From JAWWOW01 sp033851265 (GTDB lineage Bacteria; Actinomycetota; Actinomycetes; JAWWOW01), in the NCBI GenBank assembly GCA_033851265.1, contig JAWWOW010000004.1:423375-487374 (forward strand): 64,000 nt of DNA. The letters run 5' to 3'. Each line of letters begins with the position of its first letter. The first letter of the stretch is position 1. This document shows positions 51,633 to 59,872 of this stretch, in pieces. A model generated the notes under the pieces. It was not told where the DNA came from. It searched no databases and saw only the letters and a program-made list of their open reading frames with translations. A program made the position numbers and the translations under genes.

Positions 51633-51836
51633 TCAGTCCAGTCCGCGGCGCGCCATCTCTTCCCGCGCCGCTTCACGCATCTGCCGGAACATTCGCCGCG
51701 CTTTCGAGTTCCTGCCCATACCCGGGTGATCAGCCCGCATCTCGCGTGCTGAAGCCCAGTCGAGCATCGCGCAGAGACGTTCGACGTCCGCCCCGCGAAG
51801 GTCACGAGTGAAGTCATCCAGGCGCTTCCAGAGCAT
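51633..51836 (-). CDS. Small hypothetical protein
   Basis: 67 aa from the ATG at 51836, with GGTGAG 5 nt upstream; the frame stays open to 51917 but the earlier part does not look coding. Helical and basic: LDDFTRDLRGADVERLCAML, then RNSKARRMFRQMREAAREEM. TATAGA on the minus strand at 51866-51861 may be its -10. I do not recognise the family. Could be a regulatory small protein or spurious. Confidence 0.5.
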   Translation of the reverse strand: MLWKRLDDFTRDLRGADVERLCAMLDWASAREMRADHPGMGRNSKARRMFRQMREAAREEMARRGLD

Positions 51837-51913
51837 CGTGCTCACCGAAGCAGCATGGCATCTATAGCGCGAGCTAGAAGGGCCGGTCGCGAACACTTGG
51901 CAAGGGCCACGGC

Positions 51914-52348
51914 TCACAGGTGCAGGGTCCTGGTGAAGTGATGAGCCGAGATGAACATCCGCTCCCGGAAGTAGAAACGGTGCGCATCAAAGCGATGGAC
52001 GCCGCTGTCGAGATCGAGCTCCTGGCAGCCCGCTGTGCGTGCGTGTCCCTCGAGATGGGCGAGTAGAGCCCGACCGACTCCAGTTGATCTGGACAGCTCC
52101 GTCGTGACCAGGTCGTCGACGTAGAGCTTGCGCAGCGAGTGCGTCGTCGCGATGACCCGCCAGCCGGCCACGCCCACGCATCGACCGGTGTCGTCGTACG
52201 CCGCGCTGAACCGGAGTCCCTGCGGATATCCCTCGGCGTAAACCGCTGCGAAGGACTCCTCGGTCAGGTGCGGCCGCAGTTCGAGCAAAACTGGCAGCAC
52301 GTCAGAGGTGAGGGCGGGCTGACCAGGGTCGAGATCGACGATGCGCAT
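51914..52348 (-). CDS. GNAT-family N-acetyltransferase
   Basis: 144 aa. Single GNAT domain: strand beta4 GRCVGVAGWRVI, the acetyl-CoA loop TELSRSTGVGRALLAHLEGHARTAG read as motif A with G-x-G-R-A-L, and the C-terminal RFYFRERMFISAHHF. Substrate unknown. Divergent from argC; the two start codons are 58 bp apart, so the ARG-box region may affect it. Confidence 0.85.
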   Translation of the reverse strand: MRIVDLDPGQPALTSDVLPVLLELRPHLTEESFAAVYAEGYPQGLRFSAAYDDTGRCVGVAGWRVIATTHSLRKLYVDDLVTTELSRSTGVGRALLAHLEGHARTAGCQELDLDSGVHRFDAHRFYFRERMFISAHHFTRTLHL

Positions 52349-52370
52349 GAGCCGGGACCCTAACCCGATC

Positions 52371-52405
52371 GCATAGTCAACCGCGACTCTGTATAGTCAT
52401 GCAGT
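52371..52405 (+). promoter_or_regulatory. argC promoter with candidate ArgR site
   Basis: TATAGT (52392-52397) is 8 nt before the GTG of argC at 52406, which predicts a leaderless transcript; there is no ribosome site. Two copies of ATAGTCA occur at 52373-52379 and 52393-52399, 20 bp apart, and TGTATAGTCATGCA (52390-52403) is an imperfect inverted repeat. This fits an ArgR operator overlapping the promoter, with argR encoded in the same operon. Confidence 0.5.
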
Positions 52406-53437
52406 GTGGGACTGACCGCCGCCGTGGCCGGAGCCAGCGGGTACGCCGGGGGAGAGCTGCTGCGCCTCCTCCTCGGCCATCCCGAGCTGTCCGTCGGTCC
52501 GGTGGCCGCCGGTGCAGCGGCCGGGCGCCGGGTCACCGAGCTGCACCCACACCTGACCGCGCTGGCCGACCGTTCGTTCATCGCCACCGATCCGACGACC
52601 CTCGCCGAAGCCGACGTGGTCTTCCTCGCGTTGCCGCACGGAGAGTCGGCAGCGGTTGCGGCCGGCATCCCGGAGGGCCGCCTCGTGGTCGACCTTGGCG
52701 CCGACCACCGCTTGGGCGATGCCGCTGCCTGGGAGCGCTTCTACGGCACGGCGTACGCCGGTCGGTGGACCTACGGGTTGCCCGAGCTGCCCGGCGCACG
52801 AGCCGCGATCAGCTCTGCGATTCGCGTCGCCGCTCCAGGGTGCTACCCCACATCGGTGATCCTCGGGCTCGCGCCGCTCCTGGCCGCCGGCCTCGTCGAG
52901 CCCACCGACATCGTCGTCGTCGCCGCTTCTGGCACGACTGGCGCGGGCCGGGCGAGCAAACCGCACCTCATGAGTGCCGAGGTGATGGGCGCGCTCTCGG
53001 CGTACAACGCCGGCGGCACACACCAACACACTCCAGAGATGGAGCAAGCCTTGGCTGAAGCAGGCGGGCATCCAGTGACGCTGTCGTTCACGCCCGCACT
53101 CGCGCCGATGCCCCGCGGGATTCTCGCGACGTCCACCGCACGACTGCGGTCAGGAGTCGACACGCACGCCCTGCGGAGTGCACTCATCGAGGTGTACGAC
53201 GCCGAGCCGTTTGTGCGTGTGTCGGCTGATGGTGTCTGGCCAAGCACCGGCGCTGTAGTCGGCTCTAATGCGGCACATCTCCAGGTCGCTGCCGACGAAC
53301 ACGCCGGTCGGGCCGTCGTCGTCGTCGCGATCGACAACCTCGGCAAGGGTGCGGCCGGGCAGGCTTTGCAATGCGCCAACCTCGCGCTCGGGCTACCCGA
53401 GGATGCTGGGCTCACCGCGATTGGCGTTGCCCCATGA
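52406..53437 (+). CDS. argC: N-acetyl-gamma-glutamyl-phosphate reductase
   Basis: 343 aa. NADPH-dependent reduction of N-acetylglutamyl phosphate. Rossmann motif AAVAGASGYAGGELLRLLL at the N-terminus, GADHRLGD, and the active-site cysteine in AAPGCYPTSVILGLAPLL; KGAAGQALQCANLALG near the end. Leaderless GTG start. First gene of the arg operon; argJ overlaps by ATGA. Confidence 0.97.
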   Translation: MGLTAAVAGASGYAGGELLRLLLGHPELSVGPVAAGAAAGRRVTELHPHLTALADRSFIATDPTTLAEADVVFLALPHGESAAVAAGIPEGRLVVDLGADHRLGDAAAWERFYGTAYAGRWTYGLPELPGARAAISSAIRVAAPGCYPTSVILGLAPLLAAGLVEPTDIVVVAASGTTGAGRASKPHLMSAEVMGALSAYNAGGTHQHTPEMEQALAEAGGHPVTLSFTPALAPMPRGILATSTARLRSGVDTHALRSALIEVYDAEPFVRVSADGVWPSTGAVVGSNAAHLQVAADEHAGRAVVVVAIDNLGKGAAGQALQCANLALGLPEDAGLTAIGVAP

Positions 53438-54585
53438 GCGTGACTGCCGCAAAAGGATTCCGGGCGTCCGGCGCGACGGCAGGACTCAAGGCATCGGGTA
53501 CGCCGGACATCGCGCTCGTTGTCAATGACGGCCCCAGCAACGCGGCCGCCGCGGTGTTCACCACGAATCGCTGCAAGGCCAATCCGGTCCTGTGGAGCGA
53601 GCAAGTCATCAGCGATGGTCAGGTAAGGGCCGTCATCCTCAACTCCGGCGGCGCCAACTGCTACACCGGCCCGCAGGGCTTCCAGACCACGCATCGCACT
53701 GCCGAGCGGGTGGCCGAGCTGCTCGACACCAACGGCGCTGACGTTGCCGTCTGCTCGACCGGGCTCATCGGCGACCAGCTGGATGCCGATCGGCTCCTCG
53801 CCGGGACGGATGCCGCGCATGCCGGGTTGTCGAGTGATGGTGGCCCGGATGCAGCCGTCGCCATCATGACGACCGACACCGTGCCAAAGCAGTCAACGGC
53901 CCACGGTGAGGGCTGGGTTGTGGGCGGCATGGCGAAGGGTGCCGGCATGCTCGCACCTGCTCTCGCGACGATGCTCGTCGTCATCACGACCGACGCTGAC
54001 ATCGACCCGGCTACTTGTGACAAGTCCTTGCGCGAGGCGACCAGGTTGACGTTCGACCGGCTCGACTCAGACGGCTGCATGTCGACCAACGACACGGTGC
54101 TGCTCATGGCGAGCGGCGCATCGGGTGTTACACCAGACCCGCACGCCTTTACCGAAGCCCTGCAAGCCGTGTGTCACGACCTGGCCATGCAGTTGCTGGC
54201 CGACGCAGAAGGAGCCAAGCACGACGTCACCATCCACGTCGTCGGTGCCGCAAGCGAAAGCGATGCTGTTGACGTCGGCCGAGCGGTTGCTCGCAGCAAT
54301 CTGCTCAAGTGCGCGATCTACGGCGAGGATCCCAACTGGGGACGCGTCCTCGCCGCCGTCGGGACCACGCAGGCTGCCTTTGGGCCGCACAGCGTCGACG
54401 TGCTCTTCAACGGCGTTGCCGTGTGCCAGGGCGGTGAGCCAGGGGAGTCACGCGAGCTCGTGATGTTCGATGGCCGGCCGGTGACCATCGTTGTCGACCT
54501 CCACGCGGGCAGTGACAAGGCCACCATCTGGACGAACGACCTCACCGTCGACTACGTCCACGAAAACTCGGCGTACTCGACATGA
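53434..54585 (+). CDS. argJ: Bifunctional glutamate N-acetyltransferase / acetylornithine transacetylase
   Basis: 383 aa from ATG 53434. Self-cleaving Ntn enzyme: the site is Ala-Thr in KGAGMLAPALATML, giving alpha and beta chains. FRASGATAGLKASG, ILNSGGANCYTGPQG, NLLKCAIYGEDPNWGR and the C-terminal ENSAYST are conserved. Recycles the acetyl group, so no separate argE is needed. Overlaps argC and argB by ATGA. Confidence 0.97.
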   Translation: MSVTAAKGFRASGATAGLKASGTPDIALVVNDGPSNAAAAVFTTNRCKANPVLWSEQVISDGQVRAVILNSGGANCYTGPQGFQTTHRTAERVAELLDTNGADVAVCSTGLIGDQLDADRLLAGTDAAHAGLSSDGGPDAAVAIMTTDTVPKQSTAHGEGWVVGGMAKGAGMLAPALATMLVVITTDADIDPATCDKSLREATRLTFDRLDSDGCMSTNDTVLLMASGASGVTPDPHAFTEALQAVCHDLAMQLLADAEGAKHDVTIHVVGAASESDAVDVGRAVARSNLLKCAIYGEDPNWGRVLAAVGTTQAAFGPHSVDVLFNGVAVCQGGEPGESRELVMFDGRPVTIVVDLHAGSDKATIWTNDLTVDYVHENSAYST

Positions 54586-55481
54586 GCCCGACCGCGCGCG
54601 GGCACGCTGCGCTGCCGAAGGCACAAACGCTCGTCGAGGCGCTGCCGTGGCTGGCGCGCTTTCATGGTCGCACCGTGGTCATCAAGTACGGCGGCAACGC
54701 CATGACCGATGACGCGCTGCGCGAAGCGTTCGCGGAAGACGTTGTTTTCCTCCGCTACGCGGGCTTGAAGCCAGTCATCGTGCACGGAGGTGGGCCCCAG
54801 ATCACCGCGCACCTCGAACGGCTCGGGGTAGAAACAAAGTTCGCCGGCGGCTTGCGGATCACGACACCCGAAACGATGGACGTCGTCCGCATGGTGCTCG
54901 TCGGTCAGGTGAACCGCGACGTTCTCGGACTCATCAACGCGCACGGACCTTTCGCCGTTGGTATGTCCGGCGAGGACGCACATCTCTTCACCGCCGTTCG
55001 CCGCCCCGCCATCGTCGACGGGGAGGAAGTCGACGTCGGCCTCGTCGGTGACATCGTCGACGTCCAGCCGGGTGCCGTGCGGAGTCTGCTCGACGACGGC
55101 CGCATCCCGGTCGTTTCGAGCATCGCCGTCGGCCGTGACGAGGAGGGCCGTCAGGTCGTCTATAACGTCAACGCTGACACCGCTGCAGCTGCGCTAGCAG
55201 TTGCGTTGGGCGCCGAGAAATTGATGGTGCTCACTGACGTCGAGGGGTTGTACGCCGACTGGCCAGCGAGCGACGAGGTCATCAGCGAGCTGAACGTCGA
55301 TGACTTGGAAAAGATGTTGCCATCTCTCTCCGACGGGATGATCCCGAAGATGGAGGCGTGTGCTCGGGCGGTGCGTGGGGGAGTCTCGCGCGCCCACGTC
55401 ATCGACGGACGAGTGCCGCACGCGCTATTGCTCGAGGTCTTCACCGATGAAGGCGTCGGGACCATGGTGAGTCCCGCATGA
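54582..55481 (+). CDS. argB: Acetylglutamate kinase
   Basis: 299 aa of the amino-acid kinase family. ATP-binding VVIKYGGNAM, VHGGGPQITAHLERLG (substrate), VNADTAAAALAVALGAEKLM, and GMIPKMEACARAVRGG. The N-terminal 25-residue extension (LPKAQTLVEALPWLARFHG) is the helix that in arginine-sensitive enzymes forms hexamers, so feedback inhibition is likely. ATGA overlap with argD. Confidence 0.97.
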   Translation: MSPTARGHAALPKAQTLVEALPWLARFHGRTVVIKYGGNAMTDDALREAFAEDVVFLRYAGLKPVIVHGGGPQITAHLERLGVETKFAGGLRITTPETMDVVRMVLVGQVNRDVLGLINAHGPFAVGMSGEDAHLFTAVRRPAIVDGEEVDVGLVGDIVDVQPGAVRSLLDDGRIPVVSSIAVGRDEEGRQVVYNVNADTAAAALAVALGAEKLMVLTDVEGLYADWPASDEVISELNVDDLEKMLPSLSDGMIPKMEACARAVRGGVSRAHVIDGRVPHALLLEVFTDEGVGTMVSPA

Positions 55482-56731
55482 CAACGTCGACGACGTCGAA
55501 CAAGGATCTGCTCGCACGTCGCGACGCCGTACTCATGGGGACCTACGCTCGGCCACCCATCGCGCTCGTGCGCGGTGCGGGTTGTCACGTCTGGGACGCC
55601 GACGGCAAGGAATACGTCGACTTCATCGCTGGCATCGCCGTATGCGCCCTCGGACACGGGCATCCCGCAATCCTCGATGCCGTGACCCGCCAGGCACAGC
55701 AGCTTGCGCACGTGTCCAACCTCTACCTCAACGAGCCGGCAGTGCTTCTTGCGGAGCGCCTCATCGGCCTGCTCGGCCACGACGCGCGGGTGTTTTTCTG
55801 CAACTCAGGAGCCGAAGCGAACGAGGCAGCGCTGAAACTCGCGCGTCGGCACGGGCGCGACCTGGATCCAGCCGGCAACCGGCTCGAAGTGGTCGCGGCA
55901 GAGGGCTCGTTCCATGGCCGCACCATGGGGGCGCTCTCGCTGACACACGCACCTGCGAAGCGGGAACCGTTCGAACCGCTCCCTGGTGGCGTGCGCTTTG
56001 TGCCGTACGGCGATGTGTCGGCGTTGCGGGCGGCAGTTGACGAGCATGTCGCGGCCGTCTTTCTCGAACCCATGCTTGGTGAGGCGGGCGTCATCCCGCC
56101 CCCAGACGGTTACCTGGCCGCCGCGCGTCAGATCTGCACGGACGCCAACGCACTCTTGATCCTCGATGAGGTGCAGAGCGGCATGGGCCGCACCGGCGTG
56201 TGGTTCGGGCACGAGTACGACGGCGTCGTGCCCGACGTCCTCACCCTCGCCAAGGGACTGGGCGGCGGCGTGCCCATCGGTGCCTGCATCGCGATCGGCG
56301 ATGCGGCCACCAAGCTGCGTCCTGGTGATCACGGATCGACGTTCGGTGGCAACCCGCTGGCATGCGCCGCCGCGCTCGCCGTCATCAACACGATCGAGAG
56401 TGATGGCTTGCTCGCTCACGTCACCGACGTCGGTGACCGGTTAGCCACCGGCGTACGCCGCCTGGTGGGCCAGGTCCCGTTCCTCACGGGAATTCGCGGT
56501 CGCGGATTGTGGCGCGCACTGACCTTCGATCAGCCAGTTGCTCCCGCCGTCGAAGCGGCTGCACGCGAGGCCGGCTATCTCGTCAACGCCGTCGCACCGG
56601 ACGCCATCCGGCTGGCACCGCCGCTCGTCCTGCCCGCCACAGATGCCGACGCGCTGATAGCAGCACTCCCGGCCATCTTGCACGCAGCGGCTAGGGTCAC
56701 GGCAAACCCAGAAGCCGGGGGGCGCTCATGA
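55478..56731 (+). CDS. argD: Acetylornithine aminotransferase
   Basis: 417-aa class III PLP aminotransferase. GHGHPAILDAVTRQAQQLAHV, VFFCNSGAEANEAALKLARR (PLP phosphate), LILDEVQSGMGRTG (Asp), and the Schiff-base lysine in LTLAKGLGGGVPIGA. GSTFGGNPLACAAALAV follows. Probably also acts as succinyldiaminopimelate aminotransferase. Overlaps the response regulator by ATGA. Confidence 0.96.
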   Translation: MTTSTTSNKDLLARRDAVLMGTYARPPIALVRGAGCHVWDADGKEYVDFIAGIAVCALGHGHPAILDAVTRQAQQLAHVSNLYLNEPAVLLAERLIGLLGHDARVFFCNSGAEANEAALKLARRHGRDLDPAGNRLEVVAAEGSFHGRTMGALSLTHAPAKREPFEPLPGGVRFVPYGDVSALRAAVDEHVAAVFLEPMLGEAGVIPPPDGYLAAARQICTDANALLILDEVQSGMGRTGVWFGHEYDGVVPDVLTLAKGLGGGVPIGACIAIGDAATKLRPGDHGSTFGGNPLACAAALAVINTIESDGLLAHVTDVGDRLATGVRRLVGQVPFLTGIRGRGLWRALTFDQPVAPAVEAAAREAGYLVNAVAPDAIRLAPPLVLPATDADALIAALPAILHAAARVTANPEAGGRS

Positions 56732-57120
56732 CACCGCCGTTGGTACTCGTCGTGGAGGACGATCCCAGCGTCCGCGGCCTGCTGCAGACGCTGCTCACTG
56801 CCGAGGGCTACGAGGTCGGCACGGCCTCCGACGGACTCGCGGGCCTGGTCAAGGCGAGCAACCAGCATCCTGCGCTGATCCTCCTCGACCTGATGATGCC
56901 CGACCTCGGCGGCATAAGGGTGCTCGAAGAGATGCGCGGCGACCCGCAGTTGCGCGACATCCCGGTCGTTGTCGTCACCGGCAAGGTCGACGCCGTGCCG
57001 AGCCTGCGTGAGGTCCTCGGGGAGACCAACGTGTTCGCGAAACCGTTCGCCGTTGCCGAGCTGCTCGACCGTGTTTCGACCATCACCGGAGGCCCTGGCC
57101 CACGCCCGGCCAAGGCCTGA
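56728..57120 (+). CDS. Single-domain response regulator inside the arg operon
   Basis: 130 aa, receiver domain only. Acidic pocket E10-D11-D12, phosphoacceptor D54 in LILLDLMMPD, VVVTGK with the conserved Thr, and FAKPF lysine. No output domain. It begins in the argD stop and is 27 nt before argF, so it is clearly part of the operon. Single-domain regulators act by protein contact. No kinase is next to it; the nearest is the PAS kinase at 46.6 kb. Link to arginine metabolism is unknown. Confidence 0.9.
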   Translation: MTPPLVLVVEDDPSVRGLLQTLLTAEGYEVGTASDGLAGLVKASNQHPALILLDLMMPDLGGIRVLEEMRGDPQLRDIPVVVVTGKVDAVPSLREVLGETNVFAKPFAVAELLDRVSTITGGPGPRPAKA

Positions 57121-57147
57121 ACCACGCTGACAAGGAGTCCAGCTCAC

Positions 57148-58098
57148 ATGCCGAGCGCTGGCGGCCCCGGTCGCCCTTCCCCCCGCCACTTCCTCATCGA
57201 TGACGACCTCAGCCCGCAGGAGCAGGAGGTCGTTCTCGACGACGCAGCACGGCGAAAGAAGGACCGGTACGGCGACCAGCCCCTGGCCGGCCCGCAGTCG
57301 GTGGCCCTGGTCTTCGAAAAGCCGTCGACGCGCACGCGGCTGTCCTTTGAAGCCGGCGTTGCCGAGCTCGGCGGGCACCCGATCGCGATCGACGCGCGGA
57401 CAACGCAGCTCGGCCGAGGCGAGACCATCGAAGACACGGCTCGGGTGCTTTCGCGGTATTGCGCGGCCATCGTGATCCGGACCTTTGGCCAAGACCGCAT
57501 TGAGGCGTTGGCAGGAGCGGCGAGCGTTCCGGTTATCAACGCGCTCACCGATCTCGCTCATCCCTGCCAGGCACTCGCCGATCTGTTGACAATCCGCGAG
57601 ATCAAAGGCGGGCTCTCCGGGCTGACACTGGCCTACCTCGGCGACGGCAACAACATGGCGCACTCATTGATGCTCGCGGGGTGCAGCGCGGGTATGCGCG
57701 TGCGCGTCGCCTCTCCTCCCGGCTACGAGCCGATAGAGCAAATTGTTCGTCGCGCGAACGCCATCGGCGAGAAGACAGGCGGCGCAGCGGTCGTGACCAC
57801 CGATCCGCACGAAGCCGCTGCGGATGCTGACGTGCTCTACACGGATGTATGGGCATCGATGGGCCAGGAGGATGACGCCGATGGCCGCCCGTTCGTCTTC
57901 CAGCCCTACCAACTCGACCAGCGTGCGGTGGAAGAAGCGCGCGACGATGTGATCGTTCTGCATTGCCTGCCCGCGCATCGCGGCGAGGAGATCACGGCAG
58001 AGGTCCTGGACGGCCCACACAGCGCCGTTTGGGACCAAGCCGAGAACCGTCTGCATGCGCAGAAGGCCTTGCTCGCCTACCTGCTCGAGCGTTCCTGA
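57148..58098 (+). CDS. argF: Ornithine carbamoyltransferase
   Basis: 316 aa. Makes citrulline from ornithine and carbamoyl phosphate. FEKPSTRTRLSFEAGVAELG (phosphate), TQLGRGETIEDTARVLS, LAHPCQALADL, WASMGQE (ornithine loop DVWASMG) and LHCLPAHRGEEI. AAGGAG lies 11 nt before the ATG, a slightly long spacing. argR begins on the last base of its stop. Confidence 0.97.
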   Translation: MPSAGGPGRPSPRHFLIDDDLSPQEQEVVLDDAARRKKDRYGDQPLAGPQSVALVFEKPSTRTRLSFEAGVAELGGHPIAIDARTTQLGRGETIEDTARVLSRYCAAIVIRTFGQDRIEALAGAASVPVINALTDLAHPCQALADLLTIREIKGGLSGLTLAYLGDGNNMAHSLMLAGCSAGMRVRVASPPGYEPIEQIVRRANAIGEKTGGAAVVTTDPHEAAADADVLYTDVWASMGQEDDADGRPFVFQPYQLDQRAVEEARDDVIVLHCLPAHRGEEITAEVLDGPHSAVWDQAENRLHAQKALLAYLLERS

Positions 58099-58661
58099 TG
58101 GCCGGTAAGCCGTCGCGGCGAACTACGACCGTCGTCACGCTGCCCGCCACCAAGGCGGCGCGGCACGCGCGCATCAGCGATCTGCTTGGCCGCCAAGCCG
58201 TTCGCTCCCAGGGGGACCTGGCGCGACTGCTTGCGGGCGAGGGCCTGGTCGTGACGCAAGCGACGCTATCCAGAGATCTCGAGGAGCTCGGCGCCGTCAA
58301 AGTTCGCGGGCATGACGGCACACTCGTCTACGCCGTACCAACCGACGATGACGTGCGTTCGGTGCGCTCCGTCAATGGCGAGCCTGGGCTGCATCGACTG
58401 TCGCGTCTGTGCGAGGAGTTACTCGTCAGCGCAGAAGCGTCGGCGAACCTTGCCGTTGCGAAGACACCACCAGGCGGGGCGCAACTGCTGGCATCCGCTC
58501 TTGACCGAGCCGGGTGGCGCGACGTTCTCGGCACCGTTGCTGGTGACGACACGGTGCTCGTGGTCTGCCGCGACCCCAACGGCGGCAACGCGCTCGCCGA
58601 TCGATTGCTCGCCCTTGCAGAAGGTCGCGCACCCACCCCTGACCCGGAGGCAACTCGGTGA
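58098..58661 (+). CDS. argR: Arginine repressor
   Basis: 187 aa from ATG 58098. N-terminal winged helix: ISDLLGRQAVRSQGDLARLL, VVTQATLSRDLEELGAVKVR (recognition helix). C-terminal arginine-binding oligomerisation domain, with TPPGGAQLLASALDRAGW and VAGDDTVLVVCRD. The N-terminus is about 25 residues longer than E. coli ArgR. Predicted to bind the argC promoter boxes and control its own operon. Overlaps argG by GTGA. Confidence 0.96.
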   Translation: MAGKPSRRTTTVVTLPATKAARHARISDLLGRQAVRSQGDLARLLAGEGLVVTQATLSRDLEELGAVKVRGHDGTLVYAVPTDDDVRSVRSVNGEPGLHRLSRLCEELLVSAEASANLAVAKTPPGGAQLLASALDRAGWRDVLGTVAGDDTVLVVCRDPNGGNALADRLLALAEGRAPTPDPEATR

Positions 58662-59872
58662 CCGACCGGATCGTGCTCGCCTACTCCGGCGGCCTTGACA
58701 CCTCCGTTGCGATTGGTTGGCTCGCCAACGACACGGGTGCCGATGTCGTTGCGGTTGCGGCCGACGTGGGGCAGGGCGGTGAGGACCTCGACGTCATCCG
58801 CCAACGCGCCCTCGACTGCGGTGCTGTCGAAGCCGTGGTCGCCGATGTTCGCGACGAATTTGCCACAGACTTCTGCGTGCCCGCCTTGCGCGCCAACGCG
58901 TTGTACATGGACGCCTATCCGTTGGTCTCGGCACTGTCGCGTCCGCTGATCGTCAAGCACCTGGTGACCGCGGCGCGCTACCACGGCGCAGACGCGGTCG
59001 CGCACGGATGCACGGGCAAGGGCAACGACCAGGTGCGGTTCGAGGTCGGCATCGGCGCACTCGCACCGGAGCTCAACGTTCTTGCGCCGGTGCGCGACTC
59101 GGGCATGACCCGCGACAAGGCCATTGCGTTTGCCGAGGAGCGCGGGCTCCCCATCGACGTCAGCAAGAAGTCGCCGTACTCCATCGACCAGAACGTCTGG
59201 GGTCGCGCGGTCGAGACCGGTTTCTTGGAAGACCCGTGGAACGGGCCGATCGAAGACCTGTACTCCTACACGTCTGACCCGAGCAAGCCCCGGGATGCTG
59301 ACGAGGTCATCGTTACGTTCGTCGATGGCGCTCCAACGGCCATCGACGGCAAACCCGTCACGATGTTGCAGGCCATCGAGCAACTCAACCAACGCGCCGG
59401 GGCCCACGGGGTCGGACGACTCGACATGGTTGAGGACCGGCTTGTCGGCATCAAGAGTCGCGAGGTCTATGAGGCGCCCGGAGCAATAGCGCTGATCACG
59501 GCACATCGTGAGCTCGAGGCGTTGACATTGGAGCGTGATCTGGCGCGGTTCAAGCGACAGGTTGAGCAACGGTGGTCCGAGTTGGTGTACGACGGGTTGT
59601 GGTTCTCGCCGTTGAAACACTCCCTGGATGCCTTCATCGACAGTGCGTCCCGCAACATCAGCGGCGACATCCGGTTGGTGCTCCACCAAGGCCGCGCCGT
59701 CGTTGCGGGTCGGCGCAGTTCCGCATCCCTCTATGACTACGGCCTCGCGACCTACGACGCCGAGGACACCTTCGACCAGACCCTGGCCAAGGGATTCGTC
59801 GACTTGTGGGGCTTGCCCAGCCGGATCGCCGCCGCACGGGATCGCCGGCTGAGCGGTGACGCCGGTGACTGA
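58658..59872 (+). CDS. argG: Argininosuccinate synthase
   Basis: 404 aa. ATP-dependent joining of citrulline and aspartate. PP-loop VLAYSGGLDTSVAIGWL, AVAADVGQGGEDL, HGCTGKGNDQVRFEVG, SKKSPYSIDQNVWGRAVE and SLYDYGLATYDAED. Length normal. GTG start overlaps argR stop; overlaps argH by 17 nt. Confidence 0.97.
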   Translation: MTDRIVLAYSGGLDTSVAIGWLANDTGADVVAVAADVGQGGEDLDVIRQRALDCGAVEAVVADVRDEFATDFCVPALRANALYMDAYPLVSALSRPLIVKHLVTAARYHGADAVAHGCTGKGNDQVRFEVGIGALAPELNVLAPVRDSGMTRDKAIAFAEERGLPIDVSKKSPYSIDQNVWGRAVETGFLEDPWNGPIEDLYSYTSDPSKPRDADEVIVTFVDGAPTAIDGKPVTMLQAIEQLNQRAGAHGVGRLDMVEDRLVGIKSREVYEAPGAIALITAHRELEALTLERDLARFKRQVEQRWSELVYDGLWFSPLKHSLDAFIDSASRNISGDIRLVLHQGRAVVAGRRSSASLYDYGLATYDAEDTFDQTLAKGFVDLWGLPSRIAAARDRRLSGDAGD

